Notes under the pieces: model-generated | What the model saw: only the letters and a program-made list of their open reading frames with translations | Database searches by the model: none | What the model was told of the DNA's origin: nothing | Shown here: one piece after another, positions 1-11,223 of the stretch | Layout of the letters: each line of letters starts with the position of its first letter | Numbering within the stretch: position 1 is the stretch's first letter | Position numbers and translations under genes: made by a program | From: Alphaproteobacteria bacterium | GTDB lineage: Bacteria; Pseudomonadota; Alphaproteobacteria; Caulobacterales; Caulobacteraceae | Reading direction: 5' to 3' | Length of the DNA: 64,000 nucleotides | NCBI GenBank assembly: GCA_018821435.1 | Contig: JAHJME010000025.1 | Coordinates: 124,001 to 188,000 of the forward strand

Positions 1-514
1 TGGGGCTGGTCCGGCCGGTGTACCAGCCCAGCGGGCGCTCACCGGTCAGCCGCTTGTGGATGTCGATGGCGCGCGACATGTGCTCGCGCTCGATCCGTTC
101 GGAGACGGTTTGGTAGTTGATCCAGCGCCAGCCGTGCGAGGCGATCTCGTGGCCCGCCTCCAGCATGGCGTCGACCACGTCGGGGTTGCGCTCCATCGCC
201 ATCGCCACCCCGAACACGGTGACGGGAGTCTTGCAGCGGTCGAACAGGCGCAGCAGGCGCCAGACCCCGGCCCGGCTGCCGTATTCGTAAATCTGCTCCA
301 TGCTCATGTGCCGCGCGCCCTCTATGGGCGCGGGGTTGATCATGTCGGACAGGAACGCCTCGGAGGCTGGATCCCCGTGCAGGACGCAGTTCTCGCCGCC
401 CTCCTCGTAGTTCAGCACCATCTGGATCGCGATGCGCGCGCCGCCCGGCCACTGGGCGTGGGGCGGGTCCTTGCCGTAGCCGATGAGGTCGCGGGGGTAA
501 CGGGTCTCGGGCAT
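1..514 (-). CDS. puuE: Allantoinase PuuE, N-terminal part (runs off the window)
   Basis: The gene reads leftward from ATG at 514 and is cut by the window edge after about 171 codons, so the C-terminus is missing. The protein starts MPETRYPRDLIGYGKDPP, followed by an NYEEGGE segment and by GHEIASHGWRW near residue 130, the histidine-bearing segment of polysaccharide-deacetylase-fold allantoinases. PuuE opens the allantoin ring to allantoate without the classical allantoinase fold. It is divergent from uraH and the xanthine dehydrogenase genes, which supports a role in purine breakdown. A longer ORF on the other strand over the same bases is only a GC-rich shadow. Family is clear; the distal half cannot be judged here. 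Confidence 0.9.
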   Translation of the reverse strand, partial: MPETRYPRDLIGYGKDPPHAQWPGGARIAIQMVLNYEEGGENCVLHGDPASEAFLSDMINPAPIEGARHMSMEQIYEYGSRAGVWRLLRLFDRCKTPVTVFGVAMAMERNPDVVDAMLEAGHEIASHGWRWINYQTVSERIEREHMSRAIDIHKRLTGERPLGWYTGRTSP

Positions 515-534
515 GGCTGACCGCTTAGCAGGCT

Positions 535-580
535 TGCGTGGGGACGCACCGTCGCAATCCTGCGCCACGGTTGCAATTCC
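535..580. promoter_or_regulatory. Candidate operator region in the puuE/uraH divergent promoter
   Basis: The 111-base gap between the puuE and uraH starts holds a perfect inverted repeat, TGCGT-N4-ACGCA, at 535-548. It also holds a 19-base-spaced direct repeat, CACCGTCGCAATCC at 547-560 and CACGGTTGCAATTCC at 566-580. The location between two divergent purine genes makes a purine-responsive regulator site plausible. That role is inference; no purine regulator gene is in the window. Confidence 0.35.
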
Positions 581-625
581 AGGCCTCAGGGCGGATTCTG
601 GGCGGCTGGATCACGGAGTCCCCGT

Positions 626-967
626 TTGAGCGGCCTGACCACCCACGTTCTCGACACCATGCATGGCCGCCCAGCGGCGGGCGTCAGCCTGCGCCTGTCG
701 CGGGACGGCAAGACCGTGGCCTCGGCGATCACCAACATGGATGGCCGGGCGGACCAGCCGCTGCTGACCGGCCCCGAGCTGACCGCCGGGCAATACCGGC
801 TGGAGTTCGATATCGGCGAATACTACCGCGACATGGGCGTCACCCTGCCCGATCCCGCCTTCCTGGACGTGGTGGTCATCGACTTCGGCGTCTCCGACAC
901 GGCGTCGCACTATCACGTGCCGCTGCTGGTCAGCCCGTTCGGCTATTCGACCTATCGGGGAAGCTAA
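626..967 (+). CDS. uraH: 5-hydroxyisourate hydrolase (transthyretin-like)
   Basis: A 113-residue transthyretin-related protein that hydrolyses 5-hydroxyisourate, the product of urate oxidation, to OHCU. The N-terminal [17 protein letters not shown] and the C-terminal tetrapeptide YRGS are hallmarks of the family, and the length is typical. The start is TTG at 626; no ATG gives the conserved N-terminus. It is the first gene of the rightward purine series and stops two bases before the GTG of xdhA, so the two are almost surely co-transcribed. Confidence 0.93.
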   Translation: MSGLTTHVLDTMHGRPAAGVSLRLSRDGKTVASAITNMDGRADQPLLTGPELTAGQYRLEFDIGEYYRDMGVTLPDPAFLDVVVIDFGVSDTASHYHVPLLVSPFGYSTYRGS

Positions 968-969
968 GG

Positions 970-2404
970 GTGGGACGGCCGATCCGCTTCCTGCTCGACG
1001 GCGAGGTCCGCGAGCTATCGGACATCGATCCGACGCTGACGGTGTTGAACCTGCTCCGCTACCACCTTCGCCGGACCGGGACCAAGGAGGGCTGCGCCGA
1101 GGGTGACTGCGGGGCCTGCACCGTGGTGCTGGGGGAAGAAGTCGAGGATTTCGTTCGCTTCCGGGCCGTCAACGCCTGCATCCTGTTCGCCCCGATGCTG
1201 GACGGCCGGGCGCTGTTCACCGTCGAGAGCCTAGCGCGAGAAGGCGCGCTGCATCCCGTCCAGCAAGCTCTTGTGGAGCAGCACGGTTCCCAATGCGGTT
1301 TCTGCACCCCAGGGTTCGTGATGAGCCTTTACGCTCGGCAGCGCGACAGTCGGCCTTGGCACACCTCCTCGCTCAAGGACGAGTTGGCCGGAAACCTCTG
1401 CCGTTGCACCGGCTATGGGCCGATCTTGGCGGCGGCCGAGAGCATGGGCCCGGATCCACACGCCGATGAGATCTACGCGCTCAATCGTGCGCTCCACGCG
1501 ATCCAACCGACCGAAAGCCTGACGATCGAGCATAAGGGGCGCAGGTATTTCGCGCCGCGAACGGCCGATGAATTCGCAGAGCTCGTCGAAGCCAATCCTG
1601 ACGCCATCATTCTCGCGGGCGGCACGGACGTCGGACTCTGGGTGACGAAGCAGCAGCGGGTGCTACCCACGATCATCTCCCTCAACGAGGTGCGCGAGTT
1701 CAAGCTCATGACGGGCAAAGACTTCACCCGCTTCGGGGCTGCCGTGCGCTATGACGATGCGCACTGGCTGTTGGAGAAACACCATCACCCAGAGTTCGGC
1801 GAACTGCTCCGCCGCGTGGGCGGCCGCCAGGTGCGCAATCTCGGCACCATCTGCGGCAACATCGCCAACGGGTCTCCGATCGGCGACATGCCACCGGCGC
1901 TGATCGCCGCCGGCGCGACCCTGGTGTTGCGCAAGGGTTCGATCCGACGGGAGATGCCGCTGGAGGATTACTTCCTGGCCTACGGGAAACAAGATCGGCT
2001 ACGGGGCGAGTTCGTAGAGGCGGTGATCGTCCCGAAAATACCGCAAGGTCGTATCTTCAAACTCTCCAAGCTTTCCAAGCGCTTCGACCAGGATATTTCG
2101 GCGGTCTGCCTGGGCTTTTCCGTCGGCGTCGAGGCCGATCGGGTGACGGACGCCCGCATCGCTTTCGGCGGCATGGCCGCGACGCCGAAGCGGGCCACGG
2201 CGTGCGAGGCCGCCCTGACCGGCCAGCCCTGGACACACGAAACGGTCGAGGCCGCCGCCATTGCCCTGGCCCAAGACTTCACCCCGCTAAGCGATATGCG
2301 CGCGTCGGCGGCTTATCGGCTGGAAGCCGCGCAGAACATGATCCGCCGCGCCTTCCTGGAGAGCGGCGGCGTGGCCCGCGTGCTGGACGCCGAGGCGGTG
2401 GCCT

Positions 2405-2412
<8 letters not shown>
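970..2412 (+). CDS. xdhA: Xanthine dehydrogenase small subunit (2Fe-2S and FAD)
   Basis: A 480-residue iron-sulfur/flavin subunit of xanthine dehydrogenase, which passes electrons from the molybdenum centre to NAD. Cysteines at about 42, 47, 50 and 70 form the plant-type [2Fe-2S] site, and those at about 109, 112, 144 and 146 (QCGFC and LCRCTGYG) form the second cluster. An FAD-binding AGGTD lies near 216-220 and a [18 protein letters not shown] segment near 290. The ORF stays open upstream to 538, but that would overlap uraH entirely; GTG at 970 gives the family N-terminus [11 protein letters not shown]. The last 8 bases overlap xdhB. Codon use between about 1000 and 2300 looks less GC-rich than in xdhB. 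Confidence 0.95.
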
Positions 2413-4715
<2,303 letters not shown>

Positions 4716-4723
<8 letters not shown>

Positions 4724-5660
4724 GTGGATCGGCGACGCCCTGGAGTCCGCACGGCGCGGCGAGGCCCTGGCCATGGTGACCATCGTGGGCGCGCAGGGCT
4801 CGACGCCGCGCGAGATGGGCGCCCGCATGCTGGTCTGGCCCGACCGGTTCACCGGCACTATCGGCGGCGGCTCGCTGGAGCGGCAGGGGCTGGACCAGGC
4901 GCGCAAGCTGCTGAGTCAGGGCACGCGTCGCCACGCGCTGCAGGACTATCCGCTGGGCCCGCTGTTGGGTCAGTGCTGCGGCGGCCATGTGCGGCTGCTG
5001 GTCGAGCGGGTGGACGCCGACAGCCTGGATTGGCTGGAGCCCGCCGCGCGGGCCCGCGAGCCGTTCGCTCTCACCGCGCGGTTCGAGGACGGCGGGATGA
5101 CCCGCGCCATCGAGCCCGAGGCGCAAACCTCCGACAGCCTCCGCCTGCCCATTCCGGAGGTCCGCCGCATGTCCGAGACCATCCGCCCTGCCCTGCCCCG
5201 CCTGGTGATCTTCGGCGCCGGCCACGTGGGCCAGGCCGTAGCGCGCGCGTTCGCGCCGCTGCCGTTCCACCTGGATTGGCTGGCCAGCCGCGACGACCTG
5301 CGGCCCGAGGCCAGCGGCACGCGGGCTGCCATCCTCAGCGAGGACGAGTTGGTGGAGGCGGTCGAGGCGGCGCCGGCCGACACCCTGTTCGCGATCTTCA
5401 CCCACAGCCACGACCTGGATTATCGGCTGACCCAGGCCGTCCTGGCGCGAGGCGACTTCCGCTACCTGGGCTTGATCGGCTCGCGGACCAAGCGCCGGCG
5501 GTTCGAAGGCCGGCTGCGCGACGACGGCTTGACCGACGCCGACCTCGCCCGCCTGACCTGTCCCATCGGCATCGCCGAGTTGAAGAGCAAGGCGCCGGCG
5601 GTGATCGCGATTTCCTTGGCAGCCGAACTGCTCAAACTGACCGAAGACGCCACTGCATGA
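4716..5660 (+). CDS. xdhC: Xanthine dehydrogenase accessory protein XdhC
   Basis: A 314-residue XdhC/CoxI-family chaperone that binds the molybdenum cofactor, helps its sulfuration and inserts it into xanthine dehydrogenase. GQCCGGHVRLL lies in the N-terminal XdhC domain, a Rossmann motif VIFGAGHVGQAVA follows at about 168-180, and YLGLIGSRTKR comes late. ATG at 4716 was preferred over ATG at 4695 because GGAGG lies 10 bases upstream and the start overlaps the xdhB stop. It overlaps puuD by 4 bases. Confidence 0.93.
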
Positions 5661-6850
5661 TGGCCGAACTCGAAACCTGGGCGAACCTGGCGATCCGCTG
5701 GCTGCACCTGGTCGCCGGCATCGCCTGGATCGGATCGTCGTTCTATTTCATGTGGTTGGACAGCCATCTTAAGCCGCCGAAGATCCCACGCGGCGAGGGC
5801 GTGGCCGGCGAGCTGTGGAGCGTCCACTCGGGCGGCTTCTATCACCAGATGAAATTCATGGTGGCTCCGGCCGACATGCCGGAGGACCTGCACTGGTTCA
5901 AATGGGAGGCCTACACCACCTGGATCTCGGGCTTCCTGCTGCTGGCGCTGATCTTCTACGTCGGCGCCGATCTCAACCTGATCGACAAGTCGAAGTTCGA
6001 CCTGGCGACCTGGCAGGCGATCGCCCTGGGGCTGGGCAGCCTGATTGTCGGCTGGCTGGTCTACGACGGCCTCTGCCGCTCGCCCATCGGCCAGAATCTG
6101 AGACTTTTCGGGGCGGTATGGTTCGTTCTTCTCACCGCCGCCGGCTACGGCCTGACGCGGGTCTTCTCCGACCTGGGCGCATTCATGCACGTGGGCGCGA
6201 TCATCGGGACGGTGATGGCGGCCAACGTCTTCCTGATCATCATCCCCAACCAGCGCAAGGTCGTGGCCCAGGTGTTGGCGGGCGAGAAGCCAGATCCCGC
6301 GCTGGGCAAACAGGCCAAGCAGCGCAGCGTCCACAACAATTACATGACCCTGCCGGTGCTGTTCATCATGATCAGCAACCACTACCCGATGATCTTCGCC
6401 GCGCCGTTGAACTGGCTCTGGCTCGCGGGGCTGGGCATCGTCGGCTGGACGATCCGCCACTTCTTCAACCTGAAGAACGCCGGCCGGTTCGAGCCGCAGG
6501 TGCTGGTCTATGGCGCCCTGGCGTTCGTGACCGTGGCGGTGCTGAACGCGAGTGCGCGGCCCAAGCCCCCGACGGTGGCCGAGGTCCCGCCCTATGCGAC
6601 GGTGCGGGCCATCGTCGACAAGCACTGCATCGCCTGCCACGCCGCCCACCCGACGCATCGCGGCGTGCCCGTTGCGCCGAACGGGGCCATGTTCGACACC
6701 GACGCCGGCCTGCAGCAGCACGCCGACAAGATCTACGCCCGCGCCGTGGCGACCCAGTCCATGCCGCAGGGCAACGAGACCAAGATGACCGAGACCGAAC
6801 GCGCCCAGCTCGGCGCCTGGATCAAGGCCGGCGCGAAGGTGGGGTCGTGA
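5657..6850 (+). CDS. puuD: Membrane urate oxidase PuuD with C-terminal cytochrome c domain
   Basis: A 397-residue integral membrane urate hydroxylase that oxidises urate to 5-hydroxyisourate using the respiratory chain instead of O2-dependent uricase. Several hydrophobic helices follow the N-terminal WLHLVAGIAWIGSSFYFMWL, and DMPEDLHWFKWEAYTTW is typical of the family. A haem c motif CIACH at about 324-328 lies in a periplasmic tail. The start ATG-ATG at 5657 overlaps the xdhC stop (ATGA). It fills the step between XdhABC and UraH. A much longer in-frame extension back to 4724 is an artefact running under xdhC. Confidence 0.93.
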   Translation: MMAELETWANLAIRWLHLVAGIAWIGSSFYFMWLDSHLKPPKIPRGEGVAGELWSVHSGGFYHQMKFMVAPADMPEDLHWFKWEAYTTWISGFLLLALIFYVGADLNLIDKSKFDLATWQAIALGLGSLIVGWLVYDGLCRSPIGQNLRLFGAVWFVLLTAAGYGLTRVFSDLGAFMHVGAIIGTVMAANVFLIIIPNQRKVVAQVLAGEKPDPALGKQAKQRSVHNNYMTLPVLFIMISNHYPMIFAAPLNWLWLAGLGIVGWTIRHFFNLKNAGRFEPQVLVYGALAFVTVAVLNASARPKPPTVAEVPPYATVRAIVDKHCIACHAAHPTHRGVPVAPNGAMFDTDAGLQQHADKIYARAVATQSMPQGNETKMTETERAQLGAWIKAGAKVGS

Positions 6851-6868
6851 GGCGGGCGCATTTCAGAT

Positions 6869-6981
6869 CCTCCCCCGTTGGGGGAGGTCCGCGCGCAGCG
6901 TGGGGCGGGGGTTTCAGGCAGAGCGGCAAGGCGATGACTTCGAACCCCCTCTCGCTTCGCGAGCTCCCCCAACGGGGGAGC
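6869..6981. repeat. REP-like paired palindrome element
   Basis: Two short palindromes bound this gap: CCTCCCCC-GTT-GGGGGAGG at 6869-6887 and GCTCCCCCAACGGGGGAGC at 6963-6981. Each can form its own hairpin, and the outer arms are also inverted copies of each other, giving a REP-doublet-like unit of about 113 bases. It sits between puuD and allA. Its right arm places GGGGGAG eight bases ahead of the allA ATG and so probably serves as that gene's ribosome binding site. Confidence 0.7.
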
Positions 6982-6988
6982 ATCTTGC

Positions 6989-7477
6989 ATGCGTAGCCTC
7001 GCCGCCGAACCTCTGACCGCCGACGCCTTTGCGCCGTTCGGCGACGTGATCGAGGCGTCGGAGCGGGCCGAGGTGATCCCGATCAACTACGGCTGGACCA
7101 CCCGGTTCAACGCCTTGGCCGACGTGGCGGTGGGCGAGGGTCATGCCATCCTCAGCATCTTCCGCTCCAAGCCGCTGACGCCGCTGGTGCTGAAGATCTT
7201 CGAGCGCCATCCGCTGGGCAGCCAGGCCTTCGTGCCGATGCAGGGCCGGCCCTATCTGGTCGCGGTGGCCCCGCCGGGCGAGTTCGACGTCGCTGCCGTC
7301 CGGGTGTTCCGCGCCGGGGCCGGCCAGGGCGTGAACTACGCCAAGGGGACGTGGCACCATTTCCTGCTGGCGCTGGACGCCGAGAGCGACTTCCTGGTCG
7401 TGGACCGCGAGGGGCCGGGCGAGAACCTGGACGAGATCGCACTGGCCGAGGCCGACTGGATCGCCGTCTCCGCATGA
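6989..7477 (+). CDS. allA: Ureidoglycolate lyase
   Basis: A 162-residue cupin-like enzyme of the AllA family, which splits ureidoglycolate into glyoxylate and urea, the last step of allantoin breakdown. The N-terminal LTADAFAPFGDVIE, the central FVPMQGRPYLVAVAP and GVNYAKGTWHHFLLAL are characteristic; the histidine pair in the last segment is the likely metal/substrate site. ATG at 6989 is preceded by GGGGGAG from the upstream palindrome. The stop overlaps guaD (ATGA). Confidence 0.92.
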   Translation: MRSLAAEPLTADAFAPFGDVIEASERAEVIPINYGWTTRFNALADVAVGEGHAILSIFRSKPLTPLVLKIFERHPLGSQAFVPMQGRPYLVAVAPPGEFDVAAVRVFRAGAGQGVNYAKGTWHHFLLALDAESDFLVVDREGPGENLDEIALAEADWIAVSA

Positions 7478-8790
7478 GCCGCCAAGCCTACCGCGCCGCC
7501 CTGCTGCACATGCTGGACGACCCGTCGCGAGGCGGCGCCGACGCGCACGCCTACCATCCCGACGGCCTGCTGGTGGTCGAGGACGGCCATGTGGCGGCGT
7601 TCGGCGCCTATGCGGATCTCGCGCCAGGGCTGGCGGGGACGGAGGTCACCGAACTGCCCGGCCGCCTGATCACGCCGGGGTTCGTCGACGCCCATGTCCA
7701 TTATCCGCAGGTGGACGTGATCGCCGCCTGGGGGACCCAGCTCCTCGACTGGCTGAACACCCACACCTTTCCGGCCGAGCAGGCGTTCGCCGACCGGAGC
7801 CATGCCGACGCGGTGGCGCAGGTGTTCCTGGACCAGCTTCTGGCCAACGGCACGACCAGCGCGCTGGCCTTCTGCACCGTCCACAAGACCTCGGCCGAGG
7901 CGCTGTTCGACGCGGCGCTGGGCCGCAACATGCGCCTGATCGCCGGCAAGGTGCTGATGGACCGCGAGGCGCCGTTCGGCCTGACCGACACCGTCGAGAC
8001 GGGACGCCAGGACACCGAGCTGCTGATCCGCGCGTACCGGGGCCGGGGCCGCCTGGGCTACGCCGTGACGCCCCGTTTCGCGGTGACCTCTACGGACGCC
8101 CAGCTCGCGATGGCGGGCGAGGTGCTGGCCGCGCACCCGGACGTGCTGCTGCAAACCCACATGTCGGAGAACGTCGCGGAGATCGCCCGGGCGGGCGAGC
8201 TGTTCCCCTGGGCGCGGGACTACCTCGACGTCTACGATCGCTTCGGCCTGGTGGGTCCGCGCACCGTGCTGGCGCACTGCGTCCACTGCGACGACGGCGT
8301 GATGGGGCGGATGGCAAAGGCCGGCGCCTCGGCCGCCTTCTGCCCCTCGTCGAACCTGCTGCTGGGCAGCGGCCTGTTCAGCCTCAAGCGGGCCTGCGCC
8401 TGCGGGATGAGCACCGCCCTGGGCACCGACGTCGGCGGCGGTGGCAGCTTCTCCCTGCTCCAGATGATGGGCGAGGCCTACAAGGTGGGGCAACTCCAGG
8501 GCGACAACCTGGACCCGCTGCACGCCTTCTATCTGGGCACCCTGGCCGGCGCGAAGGCGCTGCACATCGACAGCCGCGTCGGCAACCTCGCGCCCGGCAA
8601 GGAAGCCGATTTCGTGGTCCTGGACCTGGCCGCGACGCCCCTGCTGGCGCGACGGACGGCGCGAACGCGCACCCTGGCCGAGACCCTGTTCGTGCTCGCC
8701 GTGCTGGCGGACGACCGCGTCGTGGAGCGCACCTATCTGATGGGCAAGCTGGCGCACCAGCGAGGGCTTGCGGTCGCGGCCGACGCCTGA
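7474..8790 (+). CDS. guaD: Guanine deaminase
   Basis: A 438-residue amidohydrolase that deaminates guanine to xanthine, feeding XdhABC. Zinc ligands are visible in order: FVDAHVHYPQ (HxH), QTHMSENVAEIA, VLAHCVHCDDG and ALGTDVGGGGSFS (Asp). The segment WGTQLLDWLNTHTFPAEQAFAD is diagnostic for GuaD rather than other amidohydrolases. ATG at 7474 overlaps the allA stop, and the ORF extension to 7351 is not needed. It is cytoplasmic; no signal peptide is seen. Confidence 0.94.
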   Translation: MSRQAYRAALLHMLDDPSRGGADAHAYHPDGLLVVEDGHVAAFGAYADLAPGLAGTEVTELPGRLITPGFVDAHVHYPQVDVIAAWGTQLLDWLNTHTFPAEQAFADRSHADAVAQVFLDQLLANGTTSALAFCTVHKTSAEALFDAALGRNMRLIAGKVLMDREAPFGLTDTVETGRQDTELLIRAYRGRGRLGYAVTPRFAVTSTDAQLAMAGEVLAAHPDVLLQTHMSENVAEIARAGELFPWARDYLDVYDRFGLVGPRTVLAHCVHCDDGVMGRMAKAGASAAFCPSSNLLLGSGLFSLKRACACGMSTALGTDVGGGGSFSLLQMMGEAYKVGQLQGDNLDPLHAFYLGTLAGAKALHIDSRVGNLAPGKEADFVVLDLAATPLLARRTARTRTLAETLFVLAVLADDRVVERTYLMGKLAHQRGLAVAADA

Positions 8791-8808
8791 CGAATATGCC
8801 CCGATATC

Positions 8809-9849
8809 ATGGGGGTCCACGTGCTTCGTCTCTTCGCCATCATCGCCTGCCTGCTCGCGCCCCTGCCGGCTCTGGCCCAGCCCAAGCCTATTCCAATCAA
8901 GGTGGTGGTGATCACCGCCTTCGAGATCGGCGCCGACACCGGCGATATGGCGGGCGAGTTCCAGCATTGGGTCGAGCGTTATCCGTTGACCGAGACGGTG
9001 AAGATTCCCGGGATCGAACGCCCGGCGCGCCTCTCGAAGGACGGCGTGCTCGGCATTACGACCGGCATGTTCGGCCGCGCCCGTGGCTCCATGGCCGCCC
9101 TGTTGCTAGACCCGCGCTTCGACTTCTCGAAGGCCTACTTCCTGATGGCCGGCATCGCTGGCGTCGACCCCGCCGCCGGGTCGATCGGCAGCGCCTCATG
9201 GTCGGACTATGTCGTGGACGCCGACCCGCTGTACGAGATCGACGAGCGCGAGAAAATGCCCGGCTGGATGTACGGGCTCTACGCCTTCCACTCGACCGGT
9301 CCGGATCAGAAAGGGAACGCCGAAGGCGCCAGCGGCATGGCCTGGCGGCTCGATCCGGGCCTGACCACGTGGGCCTACTTGCTGACACGCAACACGTCCC
9401 TGCCCGACAATCCGAAACTTGCCGCTGAGCGGGCGGGCTTCACGTCCGAGGGGGCGGCGCAGAAGCCCCCGCACGTCTTCAGGGACGCCAGCCTCGGCAC
9501 GGTGCGCTTCTGGCACGGCAAGGAGCGTACGCGATGGGCGCGAAACTGGGTTCGGATGCAGACCGACGGCCAGAGTTCCTTCGCCATGAGCGACGGCGAG
9601 GATCAGGCGGTCATGGACACCCTCGCCCTCTATGCAAAGGAGGGCCGGGTCGATCTCCGTCGGGCCCTGATCCTGCGGACGGCCAGCAACTATACCTGGC
9701 CCGGCGAGGGCAAGCCGATGCGCGTCGAGTTCGCGCCCGGCGGCCTGGAGGCCGGCGTCGAGGCGGCCTATCGCGTGGGCTCGCCGGTCGTGAAGGCGCT
9801 GGTCGCCGGCTGGGCGACCTACGAGACCACCCTGCCGCAGGCGAAGTGA
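8809..9849 (+). CDS. NUP-family purine nucleoside protein, exported
   Basis: A 346-residue protein with an N-terminal signal peptide (LRLFAIIACLLAPLPALAQ) and no other obvious membrane helix. IKVVVITAFEIGADTGDMAGEFQHW, LGITTGMFGRARGSMAALLLDP and FLMAGIAGVDP match the purine nucleoside permease (NUP) family, named from a fungal/yeast transport phenotype. The fold family resembles nucleoside phosphorylases, so a periplasmic nucleoside-binding or nucleoside-cleaving role is an alternative to transport. It overlaps the AzgA-type permease by one base, which suggests that it supplies that transporter. Confidence 0.75.
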   Translation: MGVHVLRLFAIIACLLAPLPALAQPKPIPIKVVVITAFEIGADTGDMAGEFQHWVERYPLTETVKIPGIERPARLSKDGVLGITTGMFGRARGSMAALLLDPRFDFSKAYFLMAGIAGVDPAAGSIGSASWSDYVVDADPLYEIDEREKMPGWMYGLYAFHSTGPDQKGNAEGASGMAWRLDPGLTTWAYLLTRNTSLPDNPKLAAERAGFTSEGAAQKPPHVFRDASLGTVRFWHGKERTRWARNWVRMQTDGQSSFAMSDGEDQAVMDTLALYAKEGRVDLRRALILRTASNYTWPGEGKPMRVEFAPGGLEAGVEAAYRVGSPVVKALVAGWATYETTLPQAK

Positions 9850-11177
9850 TGGGCCTCCTCGACAAGACCTTCCAGCTCCGCGCGCGCGGGACCAGCGTCC
9901 AGACCGAGGTGCTGGCCGGGGCCACCACCTTTCTGACGATGGCCTATATCGTGCTGGTCAATCCGGCGATCCTCAGCACCACCGGCATGCCGCTGGCGGG
10001 CGTGGCGGCGGCGACCTGCCTGGCGGCCGGCGTCGGCTGCCTGCTGATGGGGTTCCTGGCCAACTATCCGATCGCGCTGGCCCCCGGCATGGGCCTGAAC
10101 GCTTACTTCGCCTTCACCGTCGTGGGGGCCATGGGCATCCCGTGGCAGACGGCATTGGGCCTCGTGTTCATCTCCGGCGTGCTGTTCTTCGTGCTGACCC
10201 TGGTGGGCGTCCGGCAGCTGATCGTCAGCGCGATACCGCGCGCCCTGTTCTCGGCCATCGCGGCCGGGATCGGCCTGTTCATCGCCTTCATCGGCCTGCG
10301 CGGCGCGGGGCTGGTGGTGGCCAATCCGGCGACGCTGGTGGCGCTGGGCGACATCCATTCCTCGACCGTTCTGCTGGCCCTGCTGGGCCTGGCCATCCTC
10401 TCCATCCTGCTGGTGCTGAAGGTGCGAGGGGCGATCTTCATCGGCATCGTGGCGACGGCGATCCTGGGCTGGGTCCTGGGCCTGGCGAGCTGGAACCCGC
10501 AGCCCTACAGCCTGGAGCAGATGACCGGCACGGCGCTGAAGCTGGACATCCCGGCGGCGCTGGGGATCGGCGGCCACGGCTTCGGTCTGGCGCTGCTGGA
10601 GATCCTGTTCGTCTTCCTGTTCGTCGACCTGTTCGACAACGTGGGCACCCTGGTCGCGGTCTCGAAGAAGGCCGGGCTGATGCAGCCGGACGGCTCGATC
10701 CCGCGCCTGAACCGCATCCTGTTCGCCGACGCCGGCGCGACGGTGGTGGGGTCGCTGGCGGGCACCTCGACCGTGGTCAGCTATATCGAGAGCGCGTCCG
10801 GCGTGTCGGCCGGCGGGCGCACCGGACTGACCGCCGTCGTCACCGGCCTGCTGTTCCTGGCCACCCTGTTCGTCGCGCCCTGGGCCCAGGTGATCCCGGC
10901 GGCGGCCACCGCCCCGGCGCTGATCCTGGTGGGCGCGATGATGATGGGGCCGCTGACCGAGATCGACTGGGACGATCCGGTGGTCTCCATCCCGGCGTTC
11001 CTGACCCTGATCACCATCCCGCTGACCTTCTCCATCGCCAACGGCCTGGCGTTCGGTGTGATCGCCTATGCGGTGCTGAAGCTGGCCAGCCGGCGCGTGG
11101 CGAAGGCGGATTGGCTGCTGTTCGCCCTGGCGGCCCTGTTCATGGCGCGGTTCGTCTACATGGCGTTCGAGGCGTAG
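9849..11177 (+). CDS. AzgA-type purine base permease (NCS2-like)
   Basis: A 442-residue permease with about a dozen hydrophobic segments, of the guanine/hypoxanthine/adenine AzgA group. Family marks are the N-terminal RGTSVQTEVLAGATTFLTMAYI, PGMGLNAYFAF, FVDLFDNVGTLVAVSKKAGLM and AGTSTVVSYIESASGV. It probably imports hypoxanthine, guanine or adenine for guaD and xdhABC. ATG at 9849 overlaps the preceding stop (TGATG); the longer ORF from 9534 is a shadow. It ends the purine series, just before a hairpin. Confidence 0.9.
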   Translation: MGLLDKTFQLRARGTSVQTEVLAGATTFLTMAYIVLVNPAILSTTGMPLAGVAAATCLAAGVGCLLMGFLANYPIALAPGMGLNAYFAFTVVGAMGIPWQTALGLVFISGVLFFVLTLVGVRQLIVSAIPRALFSAIAAGIGLFIAFIGLRGAGLVVANPATLVALGDIHSSTVLLALLGLAILSILLVLKVRGAIFIGIVATAILGWVLGLASWNPQPYSLEQMTGTALKLDIPAALGIGGHGFGLALLEILFVFLFVDLFDNVGTLVAVSKKAGLMQPDGSIPRLNRILFADAGATVVGSLAGTSTVVSYIESASGVSAGGRTGLTAVVTGLLFLATLFVAPWAQVIPAAATAPALILVGAMMMGPLTEIDWDDPVVSIPAFLTLITIPLTFSIANGLAFGVIAYAVLKLASRRVAKADWLLFALAALFMARFVYMAFEA

Positions 11178-11186
11178 GGACGCAGA

Positions 11187-11221
11187 AAAGTACCTCCCCT
11201 GCGAAGCGGGGGAGGTACTTT
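11187..11221. terminator. Bidirectional hairpin terminator
   Basis: A perfect 13-base stem, AAAGTACCTCCCC at 11187-11199 paired with GGGGAGGTACTTT at 11209-11221, with a 9-base loop. It sits between the convergent permease (stop 11177) and adenosine deaminase (stop 11224), with A and T runs at its two ends, so it can terminate both. Its core resembles the CCTCCCC/GGGGAGG palindromes elsewhere in the window. Confidence 0.8.
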
Positions 11222-11223
11222 GC

